Part shown: positions 30,094 through 39,097 of the stretch, in pieces
Layout: each line of letters opens with the position of its first letter
Position numbering within the stretch: the stretch's first letter is position 1
Origin: Kitasatospora sp. NBC_00240
GTDB taxonomy: Bacteria; Actinomycetota; Actinomycetes; Streptomycetales; Streptomycetaceae
Direction: 5' to 3'
DNA: 64,000 nt
Assembly: GCF_026342405.1 (NCBI RefSeq)
Contig: NZ_JAPEMU010000001.1
Location: 2,418,001-2,482,000 of the forward strand
Made by a program: the position numbers and the translations under genes
The notes under the pieces: generated by a model
What the model saw: the letters and a program-made list of their open reading frames with translations, nothing else
Databases searched by the model: none
What the model was told of the DNA's origin: nothing

Positions 30094-31209
30094 GTGATCA
30101 GATTCGACGGCGCAGGCAAGCGCCACCCCGACGGCACCATCGCCGTCGGGAGCCTTGACCTCGACGTGCCGACCGGGCGGATAACCGTGCTGGTCGGCCC
30201 CTCCGGCTGCGGCAAGACCACCCTTCTGCGGATGGTCAACCGGATGGTCGAGCCGACCTCGGGGCGGGTGCTGCTGGACGGCACGGACGTCGCCGAACTG
30301 GACGCGGCCAAGCTGCGCCGGGGCATCGGCTACGTCATCCAGCAGGCCGGGCTGTTCCCGCACCGCCGGGTGATCGACAACATCGCCACCGTCCCCTACC
30401 TCCTGGGCCGGGACCGTAAGAAGGCCCGCGCCCGGGCCGCCGAACTCCTCGAACTGGTCGGCCTCGCACCGGAGACGGCCCGCCGGTACCCCTTCCAGCT
30501 CTCCGGCGGCCAGCAGCAACGCGTCGGTGTGGCAAGGGCGTTGGCCGCCGATCCGCCGGTGCTGCTGATGGACGAACCGTTCAGCGCCGTCGACCCGGTG
30601 GTCCGCGCCGGCCTCCAGGACGAACTGCTGCGCCTGCAGTCGGAATTGAACAAGACCGTGCTGTTCGTCACGCACGACATCGAAGAGGCCGTCAAACTCG
30701 GTGACCAGGTGGTGGTGCTGCGCGAGCAGGGCCGGATCGCCCAACTGGCCGACCCGCACACCCTGCTGACCGCCCCGGCGGACGACGGCGTGGCGGCCTT
30801 CCTCGGCCGCGACCGCGGCCTGCGCGGGCTCGGCCTGCGCCCGGCGTCCACCGTCAGCGTCCGCCCGGTCGAGGACGGACTGCGCTACGGCAGCTGGGAG
30901 TTGGTGCTCGACGACACCGGCCGCCCGATCGGCTGGATCGACCGCGCGGCGGACGCCGCGCTGCTGCCCGCCGCCGAGTACCGGCCCGCCACCGACACCC
31001 TGCGCGCCGCGCTGGACGCCGCCGTGCTCTCCCCCGTCGGCGTCGCCGTCGCGCTGGACGCCGAGGGGCGCGCCCTCGGCACCGCGACCCGGGAGGCCGT
31101 GCTCGCGGCCCTCTCCGCCGGCCTCCCGGCGGGCCCCGGGACGGGCGGCGCCACGACGGACGCCCCGGCGGACGACGGCGACCCGGACGGGGCCACCGGT
31201 GGACGATGA
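30094..31209 (+). CDS. Glycine betaine/choline ABC transporter, ATP-binding protein (OpuCA/ProV type)
   Basis: A 371-residue ATPase with Walker A VGPSGCGKTTLLRMVNR (about residues 34-50), Q-loop VIQQAGLFPHRRV, signature LSGGQQQRVGVARALA, Walker B VLLMDEPFSAVDP and H-loop VTHDIEEAVKLGD. The asparagine after the Walker A helix (MVNRM) is typical of osmoprotectant importers. The C-terminal 130 residues carry CBS-like ligand-sensing segments (IGWIDRAADAAL, SPVGVAVALDAEGRALG). The GTG start follows AGGAAG and overlaps the next gene by 11 bases. Confidence 0.9.
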   Translation: MIRFDGAGKRHPDGTIAVGSLDLDVPTGRITVLVGPSGCGKTTLLRMVNRMVEPTSGRVLLDGTDVAELDAAKLRRGIGYVIQQAGLFPHRRVIDNIATVPYLLGRDRKKARARAAELLELVGLAPETARRYPFQLSGGQQQRVGVARALAADPPVLLMDEPFSAVDPVVRAGLQDELLRLQSELNKTVLFVTHDIEEAVKLGDQVVVLREQGRIAQLADPHTLLTAPADDGVAAFLGRDRGLRGLGLRPASTVSVRPVEDGLRYGSWELVLDDTGRPIGWIDRAADAALLPAAEYRPATDTLRAALDAAVLSPVGVAVALDAEGRALGTATREAVLAALSAGLPAGPGTGGATTDAPADDGDPDGATGGR

Positions 31210-31867
31210 ACCCCTGGTCCGCTGGTACTGGATCGGCGACCACCTCGGCTACCTGGGCGGCCTGCTGGCCGACCACGCCGTGATCGCGCTGGTCCCCGTC
31301 CTGATCGGGCTGCTGCTGGCGCTGCCGCTGGGCCTGGCCTGCGCCCGGTTCCCGCGGCTCTACCAGCCGCTCGCCGCGGTCTTCAACATCGTCTACGCGC
31401 TGCCCTCGCTCGCGGTCTTCGTGGTGCTGATCCCGTACACCGGCCTGGCCACCCGGGCCACCGTGATGATCCCGCTCACCTTCTACGCCCTCGCCGTGCT
31501 GCTGCCGACCACGGTCGACGGCCTGCGCGCGGTGCCGGAGCCCGTCCGCCAGGCCGCCACCGCGATGGGCTACGGCCCCTGGCACCGGCTCGCCGCCGTC
31601 GAACTGCCCGCCAGCGTGCCGTACCTGGTGGCGGGTCTGCGGGTGGCGGCGGTCTCCAGCATCTCGCTCGCCAGCGTCGGCGCCCTGGTCGGCCGCGGCG
31701 GGCTCGGCTACCTCTTCATCGACGGGTTCCAGCGGACCTTCCCGACCCCGATCGTCGCCGGGATCGCGCTGATCGCCCTCCTCGCCCTGGCCACCGACGT
31801 GGTCCTGGTGACGGCCCGCCGGCTGCTCGCCCCCTGGGCCGTCCGCGAGAAGGCGGTGACCAGGTGA
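31199..31867 (+). CDS. Osmoprotectant ABC transporter permease (OpuCB type)
   Basis: A 222-residue membrane protein with about six helices. It has the ABC permease EAA-loop segment EPVRQAATAMGYGPWHRLAAVELP (about 120-143) that docks on the ATPase. NIVYALPSLAVFVVLIPYTG matches OpuCB/ProW-type permeases. The GTG start lies inside the end of the ATPase gene, and the stop overlaps the next permease by four bases, so the operon is tightly coupled. Confidence 0.9.
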   Translation: MDDEPLVRWYWIGDHLGYLGGLLADHAVIALVPVLIGLLLALPLGLACARFPRLYQPLAAVFNIVYALPSLAVFVVLIPYTGLATRATVMIPLTFYALAVLLPTTVDGLRAVPEPVRQAATAMGYGPWHRLAAVELPASVPYLVAGLRVAAVSSISLASVGALVGRGGLGYLFIDGFQRTFPTPIVAGIALIALLALATDVVLVTARRLLAPWAVREKAVTR

Positions 31868-32541
31868 ACTGGCTCTCCTGGCTGAGCGACTTCTTCGGCT
31901 CGCCGGACCGCCGCAGTGGCCCCGACTCGATCCTCAACCGGATCGCCGAGCACCTCGCGCTGTCCGCCGAGGCCCTGTTCTACGCCTCGCTGCTGGCGAT
32001 CCCGCTCGGCCTGCTGATCGGCTACACCGGACGCGGCGTCACCGTCGTGACCGCGATGGCCGGCGCCACCCGCGCGCTGCCCACCCTCGGGCTGGTGACA
32101 CTGGCCGTCCTGCTGGCCGGGGTCGGCGACACCGCCGTCCTGCTCCCGCTGGTCGCGCTGGCCGCGCCGCCGCTGCTGGTGGCCGCCGTCGAGGGCGTCC
32201 GGGACACCGATCCGGACGTCCGGGACGCCGCCCGCGGGGTGGGCATGACGCACCGGCAGGTCCTGCTCGGGGTCTGCCTGCCGTCCGCGCTGCCGGCCCT
32301 GCTCGCCGGGCTGCGCACCGCCACCGTCCAGGTGATCGCGACCGCCACGGTGGCCGCCTACGTGGGCCTCGGCGGCCTCGGCCGGTACGTCATCGACGGC
32401 CTGGCCACCCGCGACTACGCGGTGACCGTCGGCGGCGCGCTGCTGGTGGTGCTGCTCGCGGTCGGCGCCCAGTTGTTCTTCGCCCTGCTGGCCCGTTACG
32501 CGCTGCCGCCCGGCATTCGGGCGCAGCGCCGGCGCGACTGA
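31864..32541 (+). CDS. Osmoprotectant ABC transporter permease (OpuCD type)
   Basis: A 225-residue second permease of the same system, with about six helices. It shows GATRALPTLGLVTLAVLL and the EAA loop PDVRDAARGVGMTHRQVLLGVCLPSALP (about 117-144). The GTG start forms a GTGA overlap with the preceding permease. Two different permeases plus a lipoprotein and CBS-containing ATPase is the OpuC/OpuB architecture. Confidence 0.9.
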   Translation: MNWLSWLSDFFGSPDRRSGPDSILNRIAEHLALSAEALFYASLLAIPLGLLIGYTGRGVTVVTAMAGATRALPTLGLVTLAVLLAGVGDTAVLLPLVALAAPPLLVAAVEGVRDTDPDVRDAARGVGMTHRQVLLGVCLPSALPALLAGLRTATVQVIATATVAAYVGLGGLGRYVIDGLATRDYAVTVGGALLVVLLAVGAQLFFALLARYALPPGIRAQRRRD

Positions 32542-32595
32542 CCGTCCGCCGGCTCCCGAGGCTTCCCTTCTCCCCCTTCCGAAAGGTTCCACCCG

Positions 32596-33541
32596 ATGTC
32601 GAACTCCTCACGCGCCGGAGCTGTCCGCCGCGCCCTCGCCGCCGCCACTCTTGCCTCCCTCGCGCTCGGCGCGGCCGCCTGCGGCTCCTCCGGCGGCGAC
32701 CCGCTGGCCTCGCCGTCCTCCGCGGGCGCGGCGGCGCCGAGTTCCGGTTCCGGCTCGACCGTGGTGGTCGGCTCGGCGAACTTCCCCGAGAACGTGCTGC
32801 TCGGCTCGATCTACTCGCAGGCGCTGAAGGCCAAGGGCGTCAAGGTCGAGGAGAAGTTCAACATCGGCAGCCGCGAGGTGCTGTACGGGCAGGTCCAGAA
32901 CGGCAGCCTGACCGTGCTGCCGGAGTACAACGGCGCGCTGCTGGGCTACCTGGACGCCAAGTCCACCGCGGCCAGCAAGGAGGAGGTGAACGCGGCGCTG
33001 GCCAAGGCGCTGCCCGCCTCGCTCGGGATCCTGGACTCCTCGCCGGCCGAGGACAAGGACTCGCTGACCGTCAGCCAGGAGAACGCCGACAAGTTCAACC
33101 TGAAGAGCATCAGCGACCTGAACCCGCAGGCGGCGAACTTCGTGATCGGCGGCCCGCCGGAGTTCAAGTCCCGCCGCGAGCAGCAGTTCAAGGACGTGTA
33201 CGGGTTCACCTTCAAGGAGTGGAAGCCGACCGGCGAGACCACCGCGAACGCGATCAAGGACGGCACGGTCCAGGTCGGCAACGTGTTCACCACCGACCCG
33301 AAGATCCTCCAGCTGAAGCTCGTCCCGCTGGCCGACCCGAAGAACGTGTTCGGCGCGCAGAACGTGACACCGCTGGTGAACAAGGGGGGGCGTGGACGCC
33401 ACCGCGACGGCCGCGCTGAACGCGGTCTCGGCCAAGCTGGACACGGCCGGGCTGACGGCGCTGATGAAGCGGGTCGCGATCGACAAGGAGGACCCGTCGG
33501 CGGTCGCCAAGGACTGGCTGAAGTCCAACGGCCTGAGCTGA
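32596..33541 (+). pseudogene. Osmoprotectant-binding lipoprotein (OpuCC type) with a one-base frameshift
   Basis: The protein starts with a lipoprotein signal ending in LALGAAACGSS (lipobox cysteine about residue 29). It then reads as a ProX/OpuCC-type periplasmic-binding domain: SANFPENVLLGSIYSQALKA, EYNGALLGYL and KPTGETTANAIKDG. The frame is intact to 33388, where seven G's in a row follow AACAA. With six G's the frame would continue as VNKGGVDATATAALNAVSAK and stop at TGA 33541, giving about 314 residues, the normal length. As given, the frame runs on through non-homologous sequence. It could be a sequencing error, a real mutation or a phase-variable tract. Confidence 0.85.
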
Positions 33542-33550
33542 CGCCCCGCT

Positions 33551-33579
33551 CGGCCCGCCGGGATCCTCCCGGCGGGCCG
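33551..33579 (+). terminator. Hairpin terminator of the osmoprotectant operon
   Basis: Perfect 12-base arms (CGGCCCGCCGGG and complement) with a 5-base loop, nine bases after the stop of the restored binding-protein frame. The right arm plus following bases (33568-33600) is partly duplicated at 33628-33659. Confidence 0.75.
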
Positions 33580-33722
33580 AGGGCCGGCCTGGCGGGCCTG
33601 GAGCTGTCTCTCCGGTCCGAGAGCTGTCCCGGCGGGCCGAGGGCGGGCCTGGCCGGGCGGCCCGAAGCCGGCATTACGAGATCGTCACGACCGGCGACGA
33701 CCCGCCGCGAACATGACACCGT

Positions 33723-34256
33723 ATGGCGATGCGCACACGCCTCCTCGCCGCCACCCTCACGGCGGCCGCCGCCCTCACCCTGACGGCCTGTTCCAGCGGC
33801 AGCGGCTCCGCCGCTTCGGCGCCCTCGACCGCCACCCCCGCGTCCCCGGGCCCCTCCGCACCAGCCGCCTCCCCCGCCGCCGACACCCCGGGCGCAACCT
33901 CGGCGCCCCCCTCCGCCCCGGCCCCCGCCGACCCGACCGCGCCGCCGGCCACCGCCAAGCCCTCGCCGCCGGCCGACGCCGGCCTGCCGCCCAAGCCGGA
34001 CAGCGCCCTGATCGCCAAGCTCGTCGGCGCACTCGACGCCATCGACCGGGACATCGTCGCGGGCGAACCCGACAAGGCCGCCGAGCGGGCCCGGAGCACC
34101 TGCCAGGACATCTACCGTTACCCCAAGGACAAGGACAAGCTGGTCGACCTGACGAACCAGCGCTTCACCTCCCCGAAGCACCCCTCGGGCCTCGGCCCCG
34201 AGCAGGCCGCGAAGATCGTCGAGGCCGTCCGCAGCACCTTCTGCCCCGCGTCCTGA
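33723..34256 (+). CDS. Secreted lipoprotein, hypothetical
   Basis: A 177-residue lipoprotein. The signal peptide ends LTLTACSSG with the lipobox cysteine near residue 23. It is followed by about 70 residues of Ala/Pro/Ser/Thr linker and a small C-terminal domain with DSALIAKLVGALDAIDRDIVAGEPDKAAERARSTC and a terminal Cys (AVRSTFCPAS). The two cysteines may form a disulfide, and the C-terminal part resembles DUF732-like extracellular domains of actinobacteria. Function unknown. Confidence 0.75.
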   Translation: MAMRTRLLAATLTAAAALTLTACSSGSGSAASAPSTATPASPGPSAPAASPAADTPGATSAPPSAPAPADPTAPPATAKPSPPADAGLPPKPDSALIAKLVGALDAIDRDIVAGEPDKAAERARSTCQDIYRYPKDKDKLVDLTNQRFTSPKHPSGLGPEQAAKIVEAVRSTFCPAS

Positions 34257-34283
34257 CCCGCACGCCGGGTCCCGCCGGCCCGG

Positions 34284-34330
34284 GTGCCCGCAGCCCCGCC
34301 GGATCCCACGCCGGTCGGGGCTGCGGGCAC
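34284..34330 (+). terminator. Hairpin terminator after the lipoprotein gene
   Basis: Perfect 14-base arms GTGCCCGCAGCCCC and complement (34284-34297, 34317-34330) with a 19-base loop, just after the lipoprotein stop codon. Confidence 0.7.
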
Positions 34331-34483
34331 GGGTGACCGGGTGGCGCCGGCCGTCCGGACGCGCGGAGGTGGGCCGGGACGCCCCCCGGCGCCCCGGCCC
34401 ACCGGTCCTGCGGCTCCCGCCGAACCGACCCCGATCCGTCGCAACCCGGCCGTTGGCGACACCCGGCCCGCTACGGGCTCCGG

Positions 34484-35812
34484 TCAGTCGAACCTGGAGC
34501 TACGCACCGGCCCGGAGGAGCGGACCCGGTCGCGCGGGCCCGTCAGCCAGCGGCCCCGGACGGCCCGGGTGAAGGCCGCGAGGGCCTCGTCCAGGTCCGG
34601 CGGGGTGTCGCCGTCACCGGCGTCCGGGGTCGGGTCGGCCGCGCAGATGTCGGCGGCCAGTTCCTCGGCCGGACGCGGGTCGGCCGGCTCCTCCAGCGGC
34701 TCGCTCCCGGGGACGTAGCGGGTGGCCGCGTCCCACGGCGCCCGGGCGAACTGCACCAGCAGGGCGCTGACGTCGGCGGAGACCGGCGGCGGCGAGGTCC
34801 AGCAGGTCACGTGCTCGTACAGCACCTCCCCCGCCGCCCGCGCGCGGAGCCCGGGGACGAGCGCCTCGTCCACCTCGTTCAGGTCGTAGGCCACCACCAG
34901 GGTGTCCGGTGTCCCCTGGCGGTAGGGCTCGGCGGGCAGGCCGAACAGCCGGGCGGCGGCCAGGCCGAGCGCGCGGCTGGGCCGGTCCGGGAGGAGCGAG
35001 ACGGAGCGCGGGCGCAGGCCCGCCGCGTCCAGGATCAGCCGCAGCCGGTCGAGCCCCCGCCGGCACCCGTCGTAGCTGTCGCCCAGGTAGGCGTAGCGAC
35101 CGGTCATGCCGGCCGTGAACCCGTAGGGCGAGAGAGTGCCGAGCAGGCCGCCGGTGAGGACGAAGTGCCAGGCCCGCAGGTCCTGGTGATCGGGCGGGCC
35201 GGCCTGGCCGGCGACGGCGGCCCGGTCCAGGACTCGGTGGAGCCGGTCGGCGGCGCTCCGCCAGTCCCGGTCGGCGGGCGGTAGCGCGTCGAGGGTACGG
35301 CGGGCGCGGTCGAGGTCACCGGACATCACCGCGTTGTAGGCGAGCAGGTAGCGGTCCGGCCAGTCGCGCAGGATGCCCTGGTGGCGCTCCAGGACGTCGA
35401 CCGCCTCGGCGTGCCGCTCGTCGTCCTCCAGGGCCACGGCCAACTCGGCCAGGATCGCCTGCGGTTCGGGGGCCGGCTGCCTGCGGACGCGGCCGAACAG
35501 CCCACGGGAGGGCGCCGGTTCGACCGCCAGCCGGAGCGCCTCGGCGAGGGCGGGCACGGCGAGGAAGGGAACGCCGCGCTCGATGCAGGCGTAGCCGTAG
35601 GCGTAGAGCGCACCGGCCGTGCCGGGGGCGTCGCCCAGCGCGCCGGCGGTGCGGGCGAGGTCGTCGAAGCCGACCGCGGCGGCGATCTCCGCCACCAGCG
35701 GAGCCGCCTCCGCAAGTCCCAGTTCATGAGCCCCGAGCCGTAGTTCGCGGATGGCGGCGGCGGGGTCGCCATCGTGCAGGGCCTCCCGGACCTTGGCCGA
35801 GCGATCGGTCAT
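34484..35812 (-). CDS. Conserved hypothetical protein with TPR-like helical repeats
   Basis: A 442-residue cytoplasmic protein. The first half is built of helical pairs resembling tetratricopeptide repeats (LAVALEDDERHAEAVDVLERHQGIL, LLAYNAVMSGDLDRARRTLDALPPADRDW). The second half has VTCWTSPPPVSADVSALLVQFARAPWD and VVAYDLNEVDEAL and no recognised catalytic motif. The ATG at 35812 has an ideal GGAGGA site. It is divergent from the chitinase gene and probably a single transcription unit. Function unknown. Confidence 0.75.
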   Translation of the reverse strand: MTDRSAKVREALHDGDPAAAIRELRLGAHELGLAEAAPLVAEIAAAVGFDDLARTAGALGDAPGTAGALYAYGYACIERGVPFLAVPALAEALRLAVEPAPSRGLFGRVRRQPAPEPQAILAELAVALEDDERHAEAVDVLERHQGILRDWPDRYLLAYNAVMSGDLDRARRTLDALPPADRDWRSAADRLHRVLDRAAVAGQAGPPDHQDLRAWHFVLTGGLLGTLSPYGFTAGMTGRYAYLGDSYDGCRRGLDRLRLILDAAGLRPRSVSLLPDRPSRALGLAAARLFGLPAEPYRQGTPDTLVVAYDLNEVDEALVPGLRARAAGEVLYEHVTCWTSPPPVSADVSALLVQFARAPWDAATRYVPGSEPLEEPADPRPAEELAADICAADPTPDAGDGDTPPDLDEALAAFTRAVRGRWLTGPRDRVRSSGPVRSSRFD

Positions 35813-36109
35813 GCTGATTCCTCCCGAAGGGGTGCTGTCGGAGTGTGCAAGAGCGCGCGGGGGCGGCCCGCGGGCGGCGGGGGGACGCGGGAACCGGAGA
35901 CGCACGGGACGGGGAGGAGAGGCCGTACAGGCGGGGGCCGGGGTCGTCCGCCGGGATCGGCGGAACCCTGGCGCTCACACGCTCGGGCGCCGCACGCCCT
36001 CTCTGCCGTTGCCATTCATGGGGAGATCATCTCCGTTGCGGCGACCGGCTCGCAAGCGATATCCGCCAGGCCGCCGCCGGATGGCTTCGATGACGAACTG
36101 TTAGGACTC

Positions 36110-36141
36110 TTGACAGACAGGTGGTCTAGTCCAACTATAGG
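36110..36141 (+). promoter_or_regulatory. Chitinase promoter with DasR-type operator between -35 and -10
   Basis: The -35 element TTGACA is at 36110-36115 and a TATAGG/AACTAT-type -10 lies at about 36133-36141. Between them sits TGGTCTAGTCCA (36122-36133), one mismatch from the palindromic core TGGTCTAGACCA of the DasR-responsive element. DasR is the GntR-family GlcNAc regulator that controls chitinase genes in streptomycetes. Its site here would block the promoter. The long leader to the start codon is about 220 bases. Confidence 0.8.
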
Positions 36142-36361
36142 CGGTGTCCATCCGACCGGGATGCACTGTGGGGGTGTGACCACCGGCCGGCGGGGCTTGC
36201 CCTGCCCATGTCCCGACCACCCCCGACCCGCACGGCGACCGTGCCCCTGCACCGCCGTCCGCCCCGGTGCCTCCATGACCCGGGCGCCCGGCCACGGCTC
36301 CCGCCGAGGCCGGACCACTGTCACCAACTGTCAACGTCAACACGTCTGTTGGAGAACACAC

Positions 36362-38422
36362 ATGCGCCTGCGCAAATCCGTCCAGGCCATCGTGGCCACC
36401 TGTGCCACGCTGGTCGCGTCAGCCGGCCTGATCACGGTGGGGACAGCCTCCGCCGAGGCCGCGACCCCACTGCCCACCCGCATCTTCGCCCCCTACTTCG
36501 AGGCCTGGACCGGCGAGAGCCCGGCCGCGCTGGCCGCCCAGTCCGGCGCCAAGAACCTCACCATGGCCTTCCTGCAGACCGCCACCAAGGGCTCCTGCAC
36601 ACCGCTGTGGAACGGCGACGCCTCGATGCCCGTCGCGCAGTCCACCTTCGGCGCCGACATCGCCACCATCCGCGCCAACGGCGGCGACGTCATCCCGTCC
36701 TTCGGCGGCTACACGGCCGACAACACCGGCACCGAACTCGCCGACAGCTGCACCGATGTGAACCAGATCGCGGCCGCCTTCGAGAAGGTCATCACGACCT
36801 ACGACATCAGCCGGATCGACCTCGACATCGAGGACAACTCGCTGACCAACACGGCCGGCATCGACCGCCGTAACAAGGCCATCAAGATCGTCCAGGACTG
36901 GGCGGCCGCCAACGGCCGTTCCGTCCAGTTCTCGTACACCCTGCCGACCACCACCAGCGGGCTGGCCGACAGCGGGCTGAAGGTCATCAAGAACGCGATC
37001 GCCAACAACGCGCGGATCGACGTCGTCAACCAGATGACCTTCGACTACTACGACAACGCCTCGCACAACATGGCGACCGACACCCAGACCGCCACCACCG
37101 GTCTGTACAACCAGCTCGCGCAGCTCTACCCGAGCAAGACCTCGGCGCAGCTGTGGGGTTCGATCGGCATCATCGAGATGCTCGGCATCGACGACTTCGG
37201 CCCGGCCGAGACCTTCACCGTCGCCAACGCCACCACGGTGTACAACTGGGCGCTCTCCAAGGGCGTCAACACGCTCTCCTTCTGGGCCCTCCAGCGGGAC
37301 AACGGCGGCTGCGTCGGCACCGCCGGCGCCGACAACTGCTCCGGGATCAGCCAGGGCACCTGGGACTTCACCCACATCTTCGCGCCGTACACCAGCGGCA
37401 CCACCACGCCGGTGAACGACTTCTCGGTGAGCGCCACCCCGGCCGCCGGCACCGTCGCCGCCGGCTCCGCCACCACCGCGAACATCGCCACCGCCGTCAC
37501 CTCCGGCTCCGCCCAGAGCCTCGCGCTGACCGTCACCGGCGCCCCCGCCGGCGTCACCGCCACCATCAACCCCAGCACGGTGAACGCCGGTTCGGCCGCC
37601 ACCCTGTCCATCAGCACCACCACCGCCACCACCGCCGGCAGCTACCCGCTGACCGTCACGGCGAGCGGCGCCTCCGGCAGCCACACCGCCACCTACACCC
37701 TGACGGTCACCAGCACCCAGCCGGGCAACGACTTCTCGGTGAGCGCCACCCCGGCCGCCGGCACCGTCGCCGCCGGCTCCGCCATCACCGCGAACATCGC
37801 CACCGCCGTCACCTCCGGCTCCGCCCAGAGCCTGGCCCTGACCGTCACCGGCGCCCCCGCCGGCGTCACCGCCACCATCAACCCCAGCACGGTGAACGCC
37901 GGTTCGGCCGCCACCCTGTCCATCAGCACCACCACCGCCACCACCGCCGGCAGCTACCCGCTGACCGTCAAGGCCACCGGCCCCTCCGGCAGCCACACCG
38001 CCACCTACACCCTGACCGTGACCGGCGGGACCACGCCGACCGGCCTGGTCAACGGCGGTCTGGAGACCGGCAGCCTCGCCCCGTGGACCTGCCAGAGCGG
38101 CGGCGCCGTGGTCGCCACCCCGGTCCACGGCGGCACCCGCTCGCTGCAGGCCGCCGTGACCGCCGGACAGACCGGCGAGTGCGCCCAGACCGTCACCCTG
38201 CTGCCCAACCACAGCTACACGCTGTCGGGTTGGGTCCAGGGCAACTACGCCTACATCGGCGTGAGCGGCGGCGCGGCGGCCAGCACCTGGACGCCGGCCG
38301 CCACCAGCTGGACCAAGCTCACCGTCCCGTTCACCACCGGCGCCTCGGGCACCGTCACGGTCTACCTGCACGGCTGGTACGGCCAGGGCAACGTCTTCGG
38401 CGACGACTTCTCCATCGCCTGA
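36362..38422 (+). CDS. Secreted GH18 chitinase with two tandem beta-domains and a C-terminal carbohydrate-binding module
   Basis: A 686-residue secreted enzyme. A signal peptide (about 1-33, ending ASAEAA) leads into a GH18 barrel with the catalytic DxDxE in SRIDLDIEDNS (about 153-157), GGDVIPSFGGY and the closing WALQRDNGG. Two near-identical about 100-residue Ig/NEW3-like domains follow (about 352-450 and 456-555, NDFSVSATPAAGTVAAGSA at the start of each). The C-terminal about 125 residues (LVNGGLETGSLAPWTCQSG to VFGDDFSIA) are a CBM of the jelly-roll type. The enzyme would hydrolyse chitin outside the cell. The ATG follows GGAGAA. Confidence 0.93.
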   Translation: MRLRKSVQAIVATCATLVASAGLITVGTASAEAATPLPTRIFAPYFEAWTGESPAALAAQSGAKNLTMAFLQTATKGSCTPLWNGDASMPVAQSTFGADIATIRANGGDVIPSFGGYTADNTGTELADSCTDVNQIAAAFEKVITTYDISRIDLDIEDNSLTNTAGIDRRNKAIKIVQDWAAANGRSVQFSYTLPTTTSGLADSGLKVIKNAIANNARIDVVNQMTFDYYDNASHNMATDTQTATTGLYNQLAQLYPSKTSAQLWGSIGIIEMLGIDDFGPAETFTVANATTVYNWALSKGVNTLSFWALQRDNGGCVGTAGADNCSGISQGTWDFTHIFAPYTSGTTTPVNDFSVSATPAAGTVAAGSATTANIATAVTSGSAQSLALTVTGAPAGVTATINPSTVNAGSAATLSISTTTATTAGSYPLTVTASGASGSHTATYTLTVTSTQPGNDFSVSATPAAGTVAAGSAITANIATAVTSGSAQSLALTVTGAPAGVTATINPSTVNAGSAATLSISTTTATTAGSYPLTVKATGPSGSHTATYTLTVTGGTTPTGLVNGGLETGSLAPWTCQSGGAVVATPVHGGTRSLQAAVTAGQTGECAQTVTLLPNHSYTLSGWVQGNYAYIGVSGGAAASTWTPAATSWTKLTVPFTTGASGTVTVYLHGWYGQGNVFGDDFSIA
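37415..38022 (+). repeat. 312-base direct repeat inside the chitinase gene
   Basis: The coding sequence of the two Ig-like domains is repeated with a period of 312 bases (starts 37415 and 37727). For about 290 bases only scattered substitutions separate the copies. The near-identity in DNA, including silent positions, indicates a recent duplication or gene conversion. Confidence 0.9.
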
Positions 38423-38450
38423 CGAACTCCGCCGGGTAGCACCCGGCACC

Positions 38451-38489
38451 GCCGGGCGGCAGTCGGACCTGGTCCGGTCGCCGCCCGGC
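38451..38489 (+). terminator. Hairpin after the chitinase gene
   Basis: Arms GCCGGGCGGC (38451-38460) and its complement (38480-38489) with a 19-base loop, about 30 bases past the stop. Confidence 0.55.
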
Positions 38490-38650
38490 GCAGGCCCCGC
38501 ACTGGTCCGGCACCGCCCTGCCCGGTACCGCTCCTCCCGGCCTCGCACGACCAGCCGCCGGGCGTGGCGCAGGCTCCCCGCCCGCGCCACGCCCGGCGGC
38601 GGCGTTTCCGGGACCGGTGGGAAGGCCGGGCACGCCAACCAGGAGTCCAG

Positions 38651-38716
38651 GTACGCGACCCCGGACGGACGGGTACGCGACCCCGGACGGACTGGTACGC
38701 GACCCCGGACGGACGG
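38651..38716. repeat. Three 22-base tandem repeats
   Basis: Three head-to-tail units starting GTACGCGACCCCGGACGGAC at 38651, 38673 and 38695. Only the last two bases vary (GG, TG, GG). They end 25 bases before the ribosome binding site of the next small gene. Confidence 0.95.
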
Positions 38717-38741
38717 CGCCTCCGGACGCCGGGAGGAGGCC

Positions 38742-38987
38742 GTGCCGAACGCCCGGGTCCCGACCACGCTGGCGAGCCCCGCCGCCTGGATCTGCGCCAC
38801 TGTCGGCGAGCTGACCTCGAAGGCCACCGGCCGGCCGCCCCGGCTGTCCTTCGGGGAGCTGCACTTCCTCGGTGCCGAACTGACCCCGGACGCCCGCCGG
38901 GCTCTTCATCAGCTGGACCGGCGCCCGAGCGACACGGCAGCCGCGGTGGCCACCACCCTGCGGGCCTTCGGCGTCCGGACGGCGTAG
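38742..38987 (+). CDS. Small hypothetical protein
   Basis: An 81-residue protein with a GTG start right behind an excellent GGGAGGAGG site. It contains AAWICATVGELTSKATGRPPRLSFGELHFLGAELTPDARRALHQ and a helical C-terminus. No known motif or membrane segment is visible. The strong ribosome binding site and even coding bias argue that it is real. Function unknown. Confidence 0.55.
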   Translation: MPNARVPTTLASPAAWICATVGELTSKATGRPPRLSFGELHFLGAELTPDARRALHQLDRRPSDTAAAVATTLRAFGVRTA

Positions 38988-39097
38988 CCGGACGGGGCCG
39001 ACCCGGGGTGGCGAGCGACGGTTGAGCGATGCCCGATGCCCGATCACGGATGACGGATCACGGATCACAGATGACGGTCAACGGATGACGGATTTCA

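Noticed and set aside
30094..33541. Amino-acid or metal ABC importer
   Set aside because: Two different permeases, a CBS-like ATPase tail and an OpuCC/ProX-type binding protein fit an osmoprotectant system better.
38651..38716. CRISPR array
   Set aside because: The three 22-base units are directly adjacent with no spacers and no cas genes nearby, so they are plain tandem repeats.
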